The position numbers and the translations under genes are program-made. Under the pieces are notes generated by a model that saw nothing but the letters and a program-made list of their open reading frames with translations, searched no databases and was not told where the DNA came from. Shown here piece after piece: positions 33,872-44,503 of a DNA stretch of 64,000 nt. Within the stretch, counting starts at the first letter, position 1. Each line of letters opens with the position of its first letter. The stretch covers positions 1,364,001-1,428,000 of the forward strand of contig NZ_JBDZDN010000001.1 in assembly GCF_040049215.1 (NCBI RefSeq), read 5' to 3'. Source of the stretch: Mesorhizobium_K sp040049215. GTDB taxonomy: Bacteria > Pseudomonadota > Alphaproteobacteria > Rhizobiales > Rhizobiaceae.

Positions 33872-34758
33872 CCGCGCTGCTCGCCGAGCCTTTCACCTAC
33901 GACTACATGGTCAACGCCATGTGGGTCTCGGCGCTGGTGGGCGGCGTCTGCGCCTTCCTGTCCGCCTATCTGATGCTGAAGGGCTGGTCGCTGATCGGCG
34001 ACGCGCTCTCGCACTCGATCGTGCCGGGAGTGGCCGGAGCCTACATGCTCGGGCTGCCCTTCGCGCTCGGCGCGTTTTTGTCCGGCGGGCTGGCGGCGGC
34101 CGCCATGCTGTTCCTCAACCAGCGGACCAAGCTCAGGGAAGACGCCATCATCGGGCTGATCTTCACCTCCTTCTTCGGGCTCGGCCTGTTCATGATCTCG
34201 CTCTCGCCTGCCTCGGTGAACATCCAGACCATCGTGCTCGGCAACGTGCTGGCGATCACGCCGGCCGACACGCTGCAGCTCGTCATTATCGGCGGCGTGT
34301 CGCTGGCGATCCTGCTCGTCAAGTGGAAGGACCTGATGGTCACCTTCTTCGACGAGAACCATGCGCGTTCGGTCGGGCTCAATCCGGACCGGCTGAAAGT
34401 GCTGTTCTTCACGCTGCTTGCGGCCTCGACGGTGGCGGCGCTGCAGACGGTCGGCGCGTTCCTGGTGATCGCCATGGTGGTGACGCCCGGCGCCACGGCC
34501 TATCTGCTCACCGACCGCTTTCCGCGCCTGATCGTGATCTCCGTGGCGATCGGCACCCTGACCAGCTTCGTCGGCGCCTATGCGAGCTATTTCCTCGACG
34601 GCGCGACGGGCGGCGTCATCGTGGTGGCGCAGACGTTGATCTTCCTCGCCGCCTTCGTCTTCGCACCCAAGCACGGGCTGCTCGCGGCGCGGCGGCGCGC
34701 ACGGGAAGCATTGGCGACGGATACGGCAGGCGACGAAGCGCCGGAGACAGTGGCATGA
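33868..34758 (+). CDS. sitC: Mn/Fe ABC transporter, permease
   Basis: A 296-residue ABC-3 family permease with about eight membrane helices. The segment LKGWSLIGDALSHSIVPGVA and the later TVGAFLVIAMVVTPGATAYLL are family landmarks. It overlaps sitB and sitD by ATGA on both sides, so the four genes are a tightly coupled operon. It pairs with SitD to form the membrane channel. Confidence 0.93.
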   Translation: MTALLAEPFTYDYMVNAMWVSALVGGVCAFLSAYLMLKGWSLIGDALSHSIVPGVAGAYMLGLPFALGAFLSGGLAAAAMLFLNQRTKLREDAIIGLIFTSFFGLGLFMISLSPASVNIQTIVLGNVLAITPADTLQLVIIGGVSLAILLVKWKDLMVTFFDENHARSVGLNPDRLKVLFFTLLAASTVAALQTVGAFLVIAMVVTPGATAYLLTDRFPRLIVISVAIGTLTSFVGAYASYFLDGATGGVIVVAQTLIFLAAFVFAPKHGLLAARRRAREALATDTAGDEAPETVA

Positions 34759-35597
34759 TCGAGACCCTTCTCCTGCCCTTCCAGTTTCCCTTCATGCAGC
34801 AGGCCTTCGTCATAGCGCTGCTGGTGGCGGTGTCGTCCGCGCTGCTTTCCTGCTTCCTCGTCCTCAAGGGATGGTCGCTGATGGGCGACGCCGTCAGCCA
34901 CGCCGTTCTTCCCGGCGTCGTGCTTGCCTATATCGCGGGCCTTCCGCTCGCCATCGGCGCGTTTGGCGCCGGCATGGTCTGCGCGCTGGCGACCGGCTAC
35001 CTCAAGGAGAACAGCCGCATCAAGGAAGACACGGTGATGGGCGTCGTCTTCTCCGGCATGTTCGGCCTCGGCATCGTGCTCTACACCAAGATCCAGACCG
35101 AGGTTCATCTCGATCACATATTGTTCGGAGACATGCTCGGCGTATCGTGGAGCGACGTCGGACAGACGGCGCTGATCGCGGCCTTTTGCGTGGGGGCCAT
35201 ACTGGTCTTCCGTCGCGACCTCCTGCTGCACGCCTTCGATCCGCAGCATGCGCGGGCGATCGGCCTGCCGGTCAGGCTGCTTCACTATGGGCTGCTGTCG
35301 GTGCTGTCGCTCACCATCGTCGGCGCGCTTAAGGCGGTTGGCATCATCCTTGCCATCGCTCTCCTGATCTCGCCGGGCGCGATCGCCTTCCTGCTGACCA
35401 CGCGTTTCGAGCGCATGCTCGCCGTCTCGGTGATCGTGGCGGTCGCGGCGTCGCTTGCCGGCGTCTATCTCTCCTTCTTCCTCGACAGCGCGCCGGCGCC
35501 GACCATCGTGCTCCTGCTCAGCACCGCGTTCGTGGTCGCTTTCCTTTACTCGCGGCTGCGCGTCGCCCGAGCCGAACGGGTCGCCGGCGCGGCCTGA
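34755..35597 (+). CDS. sitD: Mn/Fe ABC transporter, permease
   Basis: A 280-residue ABC-3 family permease, paralogous to SitC. Landmarks are LKGWSLMGDAVSHAVLPGVV and AVGIILAIALLISPGAIAFLL, with about eight membrane helices. The start ATG 34755 overlaps the sitC stop. It is the last gene of sitABCD; only 52 bases separate it from the cyclase gene, so read-through is possible. Confidence 0.93.
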   Translation: MIETLLLPFQFPFMQQAFVIALLVAVSSALLSCFLVLKGWSLMGDAVSHAVLPGVVLAYIAGLPLAIGAFGAGMVCALATGYLKENSRIKEDTVMGVVFSGMFGLGIVLYTKIQTEVHLDHILFGDMLGVSWSDVGQTALIAAFCVGAILVFRRDLLLHAFDPQHARAIGLPVRLLHYGLLSVLSLTIVGALKAVGIILAIALLISPGAIAFLLTTRFERMLAVSVIVAVAASLAGVYLSFFLDSAPAPTIVLLLSTAFVVAFLYSRLRVARAERVAGAA

Positions 35598-35649
35598 ACG
35601 TCACGCCAGCCGGGCTTGCATTTCGCCGGCCCGTGACGACATTGACGGT

Positions 35650-37560
35650 ATGGATTCGTCGAATGAACCCTTACGCTTCGTCCGCCCGGCCGAAAAACGG
35701 CGGCGCATTCCGGTCGCCGTCATCATGGCGCTCAGCTTCGGGGCGCTGGTTTTCCTGTCGATAGGCGGCGTGCTGGCGCTGACCGTCGGCGCCAATGTCC
35801 GCAACACCCTCGATCTGCTCGGCGCGCAATCGACGCTGCTCGTCGATGCGATGGAAGATTCCCTGCGCGCGGAGATGGGACAGGCGGAAAGCGCCGTGAC
35901 CGGCGTCTCCCAGCTCTATGCGCAAGGCGAATTTCAGATCGACGACGACGTCGCGATGTCGGCCGCGCTTGCCGGAGCCCTCTCCGGTGCACGACAGGTA
36001 ACCGCCATGCTGATCTGCACAGCCGACGTAGTCTGCAGGGGCGTCGCGCGAACCGGCGACGGGAAGATCGAGCCGTTGCCGCCCGAAGCCGAGAAATCGG
36101 CGCAGGTGGTGGCCGCGCTGGCGGAGCGCCGCGAGTTCAACCGGCTTTTATGGGGCTCGTTCGTGGCCAATGAGCATGGCCTGTACGCCAACGTGTCGAT
36201 GCCGCTCTCCCGTGGCGGCGGCGCACCGCAAGGCTGGGCGATCGCGGCGGTCGAACTGGAAAGGCTGTCCGAAATCACCAGGAGTCTGTCTGCGCGCTTC
36301 GGCACGCACGCTTTCATTCTGGACGGAGACGACCGCGTCATCGCCGACGAGCGCCTGGCGGATCCCAACGCCGTAAAGAGCGGCATAGCGCCGATGATGC
36401 CGCTGGCCACGTTCGGCGATCCCGTTTTAGCCGCTTATTCCACCCGAAGGGTGGGAGGACAATTCGACGCTGAACGCACCCGCGATGTCGAGTTCTCGGA
36501 AATCAACCTCGACGGCCGGGATGACGACTGGTGGGGCGACGACGCCTACGTTGCCATCACCCGCAAGATGTCAGGCTATGGCGAGCGGCCCTGGACGATC
36601 GGCGCCTATTTCAGGGGCAGCCAGATCGGCGGCGAGGTTGAGCGCGTCATCGGGTCGGCGCTGCTTGGGCTTGCCGCCATGACGGCTGCGGTCATCGTCG
36701 CGATCCTGCTCGGCAGCCGTCTTTCAAAGCCCATCAAGGCGATTGCCGGACAGGCGACGCGCGTTGCCGATTTTGATCTCGAGGGCGTGACGCCGCTGCC
36801 GCGCAGCTGGATCAAGGAACTGGATGACCAGGCCTCGGCCTTCAACGCCATGCTGATCGGCCTGCGCGCCTTCTCGACCTATATTCCGCGCTCGCTTGTC
36901 GCCAAGCTGGTGCGCACCGGCGAGATCGGCATCGCCGAGCCGCGCGAGACGATCGTCACCGTCATGTTCACTGACATCGCCGACTTCACCGCGTTGTCGG
37001 AGCAGATGGACGCAGCGGCGGTGTCGAAGCTGTTGAACCGTCATTTTGCGATCCTCTGCCGGGCCGTCGACGCGCATGGCGGTACGGTCGACAAATTTCT
37101 CGGCGACGGCATGATGGCGTTCTTCGGCGCGCCAGACCGGCTGAAGGGCCACGCCGCCGCGGCAGTCCGCGCCGCCGTCCAGATCCGGGAGGATCTCGCA
37201 GCCGACAACCGGTCGGCGGTGCTGGAGGGTCGCCCCGCCTTGCGGGTGCGCATCGGCATCCATACGGGGCCAGTCATCGTCGGCAACATCGGCGCGTCCG
37301 ACCGCGTGAACTACACGATCATCGGCGATACGGTGAATGTCAGCCAGAGGCTGCAGGGGCTGGGCAAGGAACTTGCGCCGGAGGCCGCGACGACCATCGC
37401 GGCTTCGGCCGAGACCGTGTCGCGTCTCGACGAACGCTTCGAGACCATGCCTGCCGGGCGGCACCGGCTCCGTGGCCGGGGCGAGCCGATCGAGGTCTTC
37501 CTGGTCGGCGATGTCCTTGAGGCGTCTTCCATTGCCGGACGCCAGGCAGGCGCCGCCTGA
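35650..37560 (+). CDS. Membrane-bound class III adenylate/guanylate cyclase with HAMP domain
   Basis: A 636-residue sensor cyclase. A membrane helix at about residues 22-45 is followed by a periplasmic sensor region (about 46-335, Cache-like), a second helix near 340-360, a HAMP domain (SRLSKPIKAIAGQATRVADF) and a C-terminal catalytic domain from about residue 435. The metal Asp lies in VTVMFTDIADFTALSE, and GGTVDKFLGDGMMAFFG and HTGPVIVGNIGASDRVNYTI are the standard motifs. It probably makes cAMP in response to an extracytoplasmic cue. The ATG at 35650 has no strong ribosome site. Confidence 0.88.
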   Translation: MDSSNEPLRFVRPAEKRRRIPVAVIMALSFGALVFLSIGGVLALTVGANVRNTLDLLGAQSTLLVDAMEDSLRAEMGQAESAVTGVSQLYAQGEFQIDDDVAMSAALAGALSGARQVTAMLICTADVVCRGVARTGDGKIEPLPPEAEKSAQVVAALAERREFNRLLWGSFVANEHGLYANVSMPLSRGGGAPQGWAIAAVELERLSEITRSLSARFGTHAFILDGDDRVIADERLADPNAVKSGIAPMMPLATFGDPVLAAYSTRRVGGQFDAERTRDVEFSEINLDGRDDDWWGDDAYVAITRKMSGYGERPWTIGAYFRGSQIGGEVERVIGSALLGLAAMTAAVIVAILLGSRLSKPIKAIAGQATRVADFDLEGVTPLPRSWIKELDDQASAFNAMLIGLRAFSTYIPRSLVAKLVRTGEIGIAEPRETIVTVMFTDIADFTALSEQMDAAAVSKLLNRHFAILCRAVDAHGGTVDKFLGDGMMAFFGAPDRLKGHAAAAVRAAVQIREDLAADNRSAVLEGRPALRVRIGIHTGPVIVGNIGASDRVNYTIIGDTVNVSQRLQGLGKELAPEAATTIAASAETVSRLDERFETMPAGRHRLRGRGEPIEVFLVGDVLEASSIAGRQAGAA

Positions 37561-37589
37561 AACAACGCGACGGAGACGCCGGAACGGCA

Positions 37590-37615
37590 GGCGGGCTCCC
37601 TTTCGGGAGCCCGCC
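37590..37615. terminator. Convergent hairpin between the cyclase gene and aglK
   Basis: A perfect 11-bp stem GGCGGGCTCCC with GGGAGCCCGCC and a TTTC loop. It lies between two converging genes, 29 bases after the cyclase stop and 27 bases after the aglK stop. Neither side has a T run, so it is either an inefficient bidirectional terminator or an mRNA 3'-end stabiliser. Confidence 0.6.
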
Positions 37616-37641
37616 ACAAAGTCGCCGGACGGGAGGAGGGG

Positions 37642-38754
37642 TCAGGCGGCCTTGGCAGGGACCTGATCGCGCGCGAAGGAACGTCCTTCGGCGTTGAAGA
37701 TATGCAGCGTGCCGGCATCGGCATCGAGCTTGAGCACCGCGTCGCGCTTGACCTCGCTGTTGCCCGGCAGCTTGACGACCAGAGGCGTGTCGGCGCGGCC
37801 TATATCGAGATAGACGAGCTGCACTTCGCCGAGCTGCTCGACATAGTCGACGCGGCCTTCGAACAGCACGCTGTCCCCCGTCGCGATACGCAGATCCTCC
37901 GGGCGCACGCCGAAGCTGATGCTGGTTCCGGCAGCGTCGGCAGGCGTCGCGACGGGCACTTTGATCTTGCGGCCGCCCGCGACGGCGATCTCGGTCGCGG
38001 CGCCCGGCTTCTCGATCGTCGCCGGCACGATGTTCATCGCCGGGGATCCGATGAACTGCGCGACGAAAAGATTGCCCGGGTGGTGGTAGAGCTCCATCGG
38101 CGTGCCGACCTGCTCGACCCGTCCGTCCTTCAGCACCACGATGCGGTCGGCGAGCGTCATCGCCTCGACCTGGTCGTGGGTGACGTAGATCATCGTCGTG
38201 CCCGGCATCGATTCCTTGAGCTTGGCGATTTCGATGCGGGTGGCAACGCGCAGCGCCGCGTCGAGGTTCGACAGCGGCTCGTCGAACAGGAATACCTTCG
38301 GGTTGCGCACGATGGCGCGGCCGATGGCGACGCGCTGGCGCTGACCGCCCGACATCGCCTTCGGCAGCCGGTCGAGATACGGCGTGAGCTGCAAAATGTC
38401 CGCGGCCTGGCGCACGCGGCGGTCGATCTCCGCCTTGTCTTCCCTGGCAATCTTCATGCCGAACGCCATGTTGTCGTAGACGGTCATATGCGGATAGAGC
38501 GCATAGGACTGGAAGACCATGGCGATGCCGCGCTTCGACGGCGGCACGTCGTTGACGACCTCGCCAGCGATCTTGAGTTCGCCGGAGGTGATTTCCTCCA
38601 GCCCGGCGATCGTGCGCAGCAGCGTCGACTTTCCGCAGCCTGACGGTCCGACGAAGACGATGAACTCGCCCGACTGTATGTCGAGGTCGATGCCGTGGAG
38701 AATGTTCACGGCGCCGTAGGACTTCTTGATTTGCCTGAGAGTGAGGTCTGCCAT
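37642..38754 (-). CDS. aglK: Alpha-glucoside ABC transporter, ATP-binding protein
   Basis: A 370-residue MalK/UgpC-type ATPase. Walker A GPSGCGKST, signature MSGGQRQRVAIGRA, Walker B VFLFDEPLSNLD, and a C-terminal MOBE/TOBE regulatory domain with FGVRPEDLRIATGD. It energises uptake through AglFG. The start is ATG 38754 (MADLTLRQIK). It is the last gene of an aglEFGAK-ordered cluster as in Sinorhizobium. The 40-base gap to aglA suggests one transcript. Confidence 0.9.
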   Translation of the reverse strand: MADLTLRQIKKSYGAVNILHGIDLDIQSGEFIVFVGPSGCGKSTLLRTIAGLEEITSGELKIAGEVVNDVPPSKRGIAMVFQSYALYPHMTVYDNMAFGMKIAREDKAEIDRRVRQAADILQLTPYLDRLPKAMSGGQRQRVAIGRAIVRNPKVFLFDEPLSNLDAALRVATRIEIAKLKESMPGTTMIYVTHDQVEAMTLADRIVVLKDGRVEQVGTPMELYHHPGNLFVAQFIGSPAMNIVPATIEKPGAATEIAVAGGRKIKVPVATPADAAGTSISFGVRPEDLRIATGDSVLFEGRVDYVEQLGEVQLVYLDIGRADTPLVVKLPGNSEVKRDAVLKLDADAGTLHIFNAEGRSFARDQVPAKAA

Positions 38755-38794
38755 GGTCCGCTCCTTTTCAGTCCCCTTAACGTTCGCCGGCGTT

Positions 38795-40462
<1,668 letters not shown>

Positions 40463-40466
40463 CGAT

Positions 40467-41633
40467 TCAGCCCCCCTTCACCGAGCCAGCGAGCAGCCCG
40501 CGGACGAAATAGCGCTGCAGCGAGAAGAACACGATGAGCGGCACGATGATGGTCACGAAGGCCGATGTCGTGAGTATCTCCCAGTCGCCGCCGCGCGAAC
40601 CCAGCAGTGCGTTGAGCTTGCCGGTGAGCACGAGCTGGTCGGAACCGGAGCCGAGGAACACCATCGCCACCAGCAGGTCGTTCCAGACCCAGAGGAACTG
40701 GAAGATGGCGAAGGAGGCAAGCACCGGGAAGGAGAGCGGCAGCACGATCTTGATGAATATCTCGAAGTCGCTGGCGCCGTCGATACGCGCCGATTCCATC
40801 AGTTCGCGCGGCAGGCCCGCCATGTAGCTCCTGAGCAGATAGATGGCGAAGGGCAGGCCGAAACCGGTATGCGCCAGCCAGATGCCGAGATAGGTCTTCG
40901 ACGGCACGCCGAAGAAAAGGCCGACGCCGTTGTAGAGCTGGAGCAGGGGAATGAGCGCCATCTGCAGCGGCACGACCAGAAGCCCGATGATCACCGCGAT
41001 GATCAGCGCGCGACCCGGAAAGCGCATCCAGGCCAGCGCATAGGCGGCGAAGGCGGCGATCATGATCGGGATGACGGTGGCGGGGATGGTGACGGTCAGC
41101 GAGTTGATGAACGACCGGCCGATGCCCTCGGAGAAAAGCACCGTCTCGTAGTTCTCCGCGGTGAAGCGGGGCGGCGCCGAGGACGCGTAGTAGACGCGCT
41201 GTCCGCGTTCGCCCTCGAAGGCGACGGGCGAGGACATGACGAAGCTTCCGTCCCCGTTGAGTTGCAGCGTCACGCCGTCGCCAAGGTCGGCTGCCTCGCC
41301 GGCGGCATATTGCGTGGGGGTCGCCGAGCGCAGGCCGAAGGCGCTGATCTCGCGCGCCGGCCCGTCGCCGAAGATGTTGCCTTCGATGACGAATTTTCCG
41401 TCCTTTTCGACCTGGCTCGCGGCCGACGGCAGGCGGCCGGCCTCCGTCTGCGTGGAACTCGAGAAGGAGTTCCACCAGCCCGACGCGATGATCTGGTCCT
41501 TGTCGCGCAGCGACGACACCAGGATGCCGAGTGTTGGGATCGTCCAGATCGCGACGAAGATCAGCACTGCTATATGGACGCCGAACCGTCCGAAGAAGGA
41601 TTTGCCGGCCGACTTGCCGCTGGCTTGGGCCAT
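40467..41633 (-). CDS. aglG: Alpha-glucoside ABC transporter, permease
   Basis: A 388-residue MalG-type permease. A first membrane helix (IAVLIFVAIWTIPTLGILVS) is followed by a large periplasmic insert of about 110 residues, then the five-helix core with the EAA loop ELMESARIDGASDFEIFIKI. The insert is a known feature of AglG. It starts 1 base after the aglF stop, indicating coupled translation. Confidence 0.9.
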   Translation of the reverse strand: MAQASGKSAGKSFFGRFGVHIAVLIFVAIWTIPTLGILVSSLRDKDQIIASGWWNSFSSSTQTEAGRLPSAASQVEKDGKFVIEGNIFGDGPAREISAFGLRSATPTQYAAGEAADLGDGVTLQLNGDGSFVMSSPVAFEGERGQRVYYASSAPPRFTAENYETVLFSEGIGRSFINSLTVTIPATVIPIMIAAFAAYALAWMRFPGRALIIAVIIGLLVVPLQMALIPLLQLYNGVGLFFGVPSKTYLGIWLAHTGFGLPFAIYLLRSYMAGLPRELMESARIDGASDFEIFIKIVLPLSFPVLASFAIFQFLWVWNDLLVAMVFLGSGSDQLVLTGKLNALLGSRGGDWEILTTSAFVTIIVPLIVFFSLQRYFVRGLLAGSVKGG

Positions 41634-41634
41634 C

Positions 41635-42645
41635 TCAGAGTCCCCCTTCCTTGTTGGCCTGGCGGATGTTCCAGATCATGATCGGCAGCACGGCCAGCAT
41701 GATGATGATGGCGATCGTCGCGCCGCGGCCGAAATCGCCGCCGCCGCGGAACATCCAGTCGAACATCAGATTGGCGAGCACCTGGCTGTTCCACTGGCCG
41801 TTGGTCATGGTCAGCACGATGTCGAACACCTTGAGCACGAGGATGGTGATCGTGGTCCAGACCACCGCGATAGTGCCCCAGATCTGCGGGATCATGATCT
41901 TCCAGAAGATCTGGAACGGGTTGGCGCCGTCGATCACTGCGGCTTCGATCGTCTCCTCGGGGATGCCGCGCAGAGCCGCCGACAGGATGACCATGGCGAA
42001 ACCCGTCTGGATCCAGATCAGGATGACCATCAGGAAAAAATTGTTCCAGAAGGGCAGCGATATCCAGACCTGCGGATTGCCGCCCAGCCCCTGCACGAGG
42101 GCGTTGAGCAGGCCGATCTGCGTCTGCCCATCGCCGCGGTACTCGTAGATGAACTTCCAGATCACGCTGGCGCCGACGAAGGAGATGGCGAGCGGCAGGA
42201 AGATCAGGCTCTTGGCGATCGTTCCCCACCAGATCTTGTCGGTCAGCACCGCGATGACCAGGCCGAGGAAGGTGCAGGCGGCCGGCACGACTGCGAGCCA
42301 CAGCAGATTGTTGAGGATCGAATTCTGGAACTCGCGGTCGCCGAACGCCCAGGCGTAATTGGCGGTGCCGACGAAATTCTCGCCCGCCCGGTCGTGGAAG
42401 GACAGGAAGAGCGTCTGCACAACCGGGTAGATCAGGTAGACCACCAGGATGATGAGAGCCGGGCCGATGAACAGCCACGGGCGGATCAGTCCCTGGCGGC
42501 GCAGATTGTCGACTGCGCTTGTTCCCGTCACGCCGCGCGACGGAAAGATCAGGTCGAGCAGCTTGTTGGCGCCCCAGAAATAGGCGATCGCGCCGCCGAC
42601 GCCGACAATAATGGTGATGATGGCCGAGAGTATCTGGGCCGCCAT
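41635..42645 (-). CDS. aglF: Alpha-glucoside ABC transporter, permease
   Basis: A 336-residue MalF-type permease with about seven membrane helices. The EAA loop reads GIPEETIEAAVIDGANPFQI. The N-terminal pair of helices includes SAIITIIVGVGGAIAYFWGA. The start is ATG 42645 (MAAQILSA), with GGGGAGGAAGCC upstream; the in-frame ATG 24 bases earlier lies ahead of that site. The spacer to aglE has a small hairpin that may lower its expression relative to the binding protein. Confidence 0.9.
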   Translation of the reverse strand: MAAQILSAIITIIVGVGGAIAYFWGANKLLDLIFPSRGVTGTSAVDNLRRQGLIRPWLFIGPALIILVVYLIYPVVQTLFLSFHDRAGENFVGTANYAWAFGDREFQNSILNNLLWLAVVPAACTFLGLVIAVLTDKIWWGTIAKSLIFLPLAISFVGASVIWKFIYEYRGDGQTQIGLLNALVQGLGGNPQVWISLPFWNNFFLMVILIWIQTGFAMVILSAALRGIPEETIEAAVIDGANPFQIFWKIMIPQIWGTIAVVWTTITILVLKVFDIVLTMTNGQWNSQVLANLMFDWMFRGGGDFGRGATIAIIIMLAVLPIMIWNIRQANKEGGL

Positions 42646-42730
42646 GGCTTCCTCCCCTTGTTGCCGCACCTAGCCTGGGGCGCATGCGCCGTCAGACAGG
42701 CGTCTTGCCAGCAGTTTCCGGCACTTGGAC

Positions 42731-42749
42731 CCGGGCCGAGGCGGCCCGG
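42731..42749 (-). promoter_or_regulatory. Intercistronic hairpin between aglE and aglF
   Basis: A 7-bp stem CCGGGCC-GGCCCGG with a 5-base loop lies in the 152-base gap after aglE. Such hairpins downstream of binding-protein genes often protect the upstream mRNA and reduce read-through, giving more binding protein than permease. No T run follows, so it is not a full terminator. Function is inferred. Confidence 0.4.
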
Positions 42750-42797
42750 ATCTGGATATTGGACAAGGCTGGAGCAGCGTGTGCTCCGCGAGGCGCG

Positions 42798-44153
42798 CTA
42801 CTTGATCGCGTCCCAGCTCTTCTGGACGTCGGACGCCACGTCCGCGGCGGGCTTGCCGCCGACCAGGTCGATCATGCCGGTCCAGAATGCGCCGGCGCCG
42901 ATTTTGCCGGGCATCAGGTCCGAACCGTCGAAGCGGAAGGTCGAGGCGTTGACGAGAATCTCGCCCTGCTTCTTCAGCTGGTCGTTGGCGTAGGCCTCCG
43001 TGTTGGCGGTCTTGAGCGCCGTCAGCAGGCCGGACTGCGCCATCCAGATCTCGTGGGCGAGCGGCATTTCGAGGAATTTGATGAACTCGCGCGCCGCCTT
43101 GGAATCCTTGGTGATGGCGAACAGTGTGCCGGCGCCGAGCACTGGATTGCCGAGTTCGGGCTTGGAAGCCATCGGCGGCAGGTAGAAGAAGTCGGCATCT
43201 TCCCCGAGCTTCGTGCCTTCCGGGAAGAAGGACGAGATGAACGAGGCCTGGCGGTGCAGGTAGCACTTCGGCGGGATGCCGAAGAGGCCCTTCGGGCTGT
43301 CGCGGAAGTCGGTCGCCGCGACCGCGGCCTTGCCGCCGTCGACATATTTGTCGTTGGTGGCGATGTCGGCGAAGACCTGCAAAGCATTGACGACCGCCGG
43401 ATCGTTGAACGGAATCTCGTTGGTCGTCCACTTGTCATAGGTTTCGGGCGGCGCTGTACGCAGCATGATGTCCTCGACCCAGTCGGTCGCCGGCCAGCCG
43501 GTTGCGCCGCCGGAGCCCAGCCCGATGCACCACGGCACGCCGCCGTCGGCGACGATCTGGTCGGTCAGCGCCTGCAGCTCTTCCCAGGTCTTGGGCACTT
43601 CGTAGCCGGCTTCCTCGAAATTCTCCGGCACGTACCAGACCAGCGACTTCAGGTCGGCCTTATAGGGGAACGCGAAGAACTTTTCCGCGCCGTCCTTGTC
43701 CTTGTAGGTGCCGAGGTCGACCCAGGACTGACCGGCGCCGTAATTGTCCTTCACGAAGGTCGCGACGTCGTCGCCGAGCGGCACCAGCAGACCCTTGGAG
43801 GCCAGATCCTGCAACAGGCCGGGCTGCGGCAGGATGGCGATGTTGGGCGGGCTGCCGGCCTGCGTGTCGATGACGATCTGCTGCTCGTAGTTCTCGGACG
43901 AGGAGTAGTTGATCGTGACGCCCGTCGCCTCGATGAAATAGTCGAGCACCGAGCGGACCAGCGCCTCGTCCTCGCCGCGCCAGGGGCCGAAGATGGAGAG
44001 CGTCTCGCCCTTGAGGTCGACCTTCTTCAGGTCCTCGAAGTTTTCCCAGTGGAATTTTGAATCCTCGCCAGGCTTGAACTTCAGTTCGGCAGAGGCGGGG
44101 GCGGCGACAACGAGCGCGGCGAGTGCAGCGCCCAGCAATAGGGTCTTTTTCAT
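42798..44153 (-). CDS. aglE: Alpha-glucoside ABC transporter, substrate-binding protein
   Basis: A 451-residue family 1 extracellular solute-binding protein. The signal peptide covers residues 1-22 (LLLGAALAALVVAAPASA). The mature part shows LSIFGPWRGEDEALVRSVLD and TWEELQALTDQIVADGGVP, common in AglE-type proteins. The start is ATG 44153 with GGGAGGA about 8 bases upstream. It is the first gene of the operon and divergent from aglR across 350 bases that contain two LacI-type operators. Confidence 0.9.
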   Translation of the reverse strand: MKKTLLLGAALAALVVAAPASAELKFKPGEDSKFHWENFEDLKKVDLKGETLSIFGPWRGEDEALVRSVLDYFIEATGVTINYSSSENYEQQIVIDTQAGSPPNIAILPQPGLLQDLASKGLLVPLGDDVATFVKDNYGAGQSWVDLGTYKDKDGAEKFFAFPYKADLKSLVWYVPENFEEAGYEVPKTWEELQALTDQIVADGGVPWCIGLGSGGATGWPATDWVEDIMLRTAPPETYDKWTTNEIPFNDPAVVNALQVFADIATNDKYVDGGKAAVAATDFRDSPKGLFGIPPKCYLHRQASFISSFFPEGTKLGEDADFFYLPPMASKPELGNPVLGAGTLFAITKDSKAAREFIKFLEMPLAHEIWMAQSGLLTALKTANTEAYANDQLKKQGEILVNASTFRFDGSDLMPGKIGAGAFWTGMIDLVGGKPAADVASDVQKSWDAIK

Positions 44154-44274
44154 TTCGGCATTCCTCCCTGTGGAACAGATGACACTGAACGGAACCTCCA
44201 ATTCCGCTCTGCAGGACTTCGCCTCGAAGCTTGCCTCAGGATCAGACCAACCGCAACCGTCTGAAAGAGGACCT

Positions 44275-44325
44275 CAAAGCGCTTTGGCTATTCATAATAT
44301 CGACACCGATTGCTCCGAAAGTCAA
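44275..44325 (-). promoter_or_regulatory. aglE promoter with LacI-type operator
   Basis: On the minus strand a candidate -35 TTGACT (44320-44325) and -10 GATATT (44296-44301) are 18 bases apart. Immediately downstream is a perfect 12-base palindrome CAAAGCGCTTTG (44275-44286), the CG-centred form bound by LacI/GalR proteins. Repressor there would block transcription just after its start. The remaining part of the 350-base gap is relatively A/T-rich and holds no convincing gene. Confidence 0.6.
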
Positions 44326-44474
44326 GCAGACGTCCGAATTAATCGGTTTAGGTTGCTGCAATGCAGCATATTTCGCAAGCACTCCAGGCAAGTTTTTGCT
44401 TCTCATGCGCGCGTTTCACGTTAAGGATTGAAATGCCGAGCCGACATCTTCCGCGGGGCGCGGCGACCTGTCAT

Positions 44475-44489
44475 TTGAAAGCGCTTTGA
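44475..44489 (+). promoter_or_regulatory. LacI-type operator at the aglR start
   Basis: TTGAAAGCGCTTTGA, a near-palindrome sharing the core AAAGCGCTTT with the aglE operator, ends 14 bases before the aglR GTG start. It probably gives autoregulation of aglR and, with the site 200 bases away, could allow looping by a dimer of dimers. Confidence 0.55.
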
Positions 44490-44503
44490 CTCCGGAGAGC
44501 ATT

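Noticed and set aside
44231..44431. 66-residue ORF in the aglE-aglR gap
   Set aside because: No ribosome site, no recognisable features, and it overlaps the predicted aglE promoter and operator.
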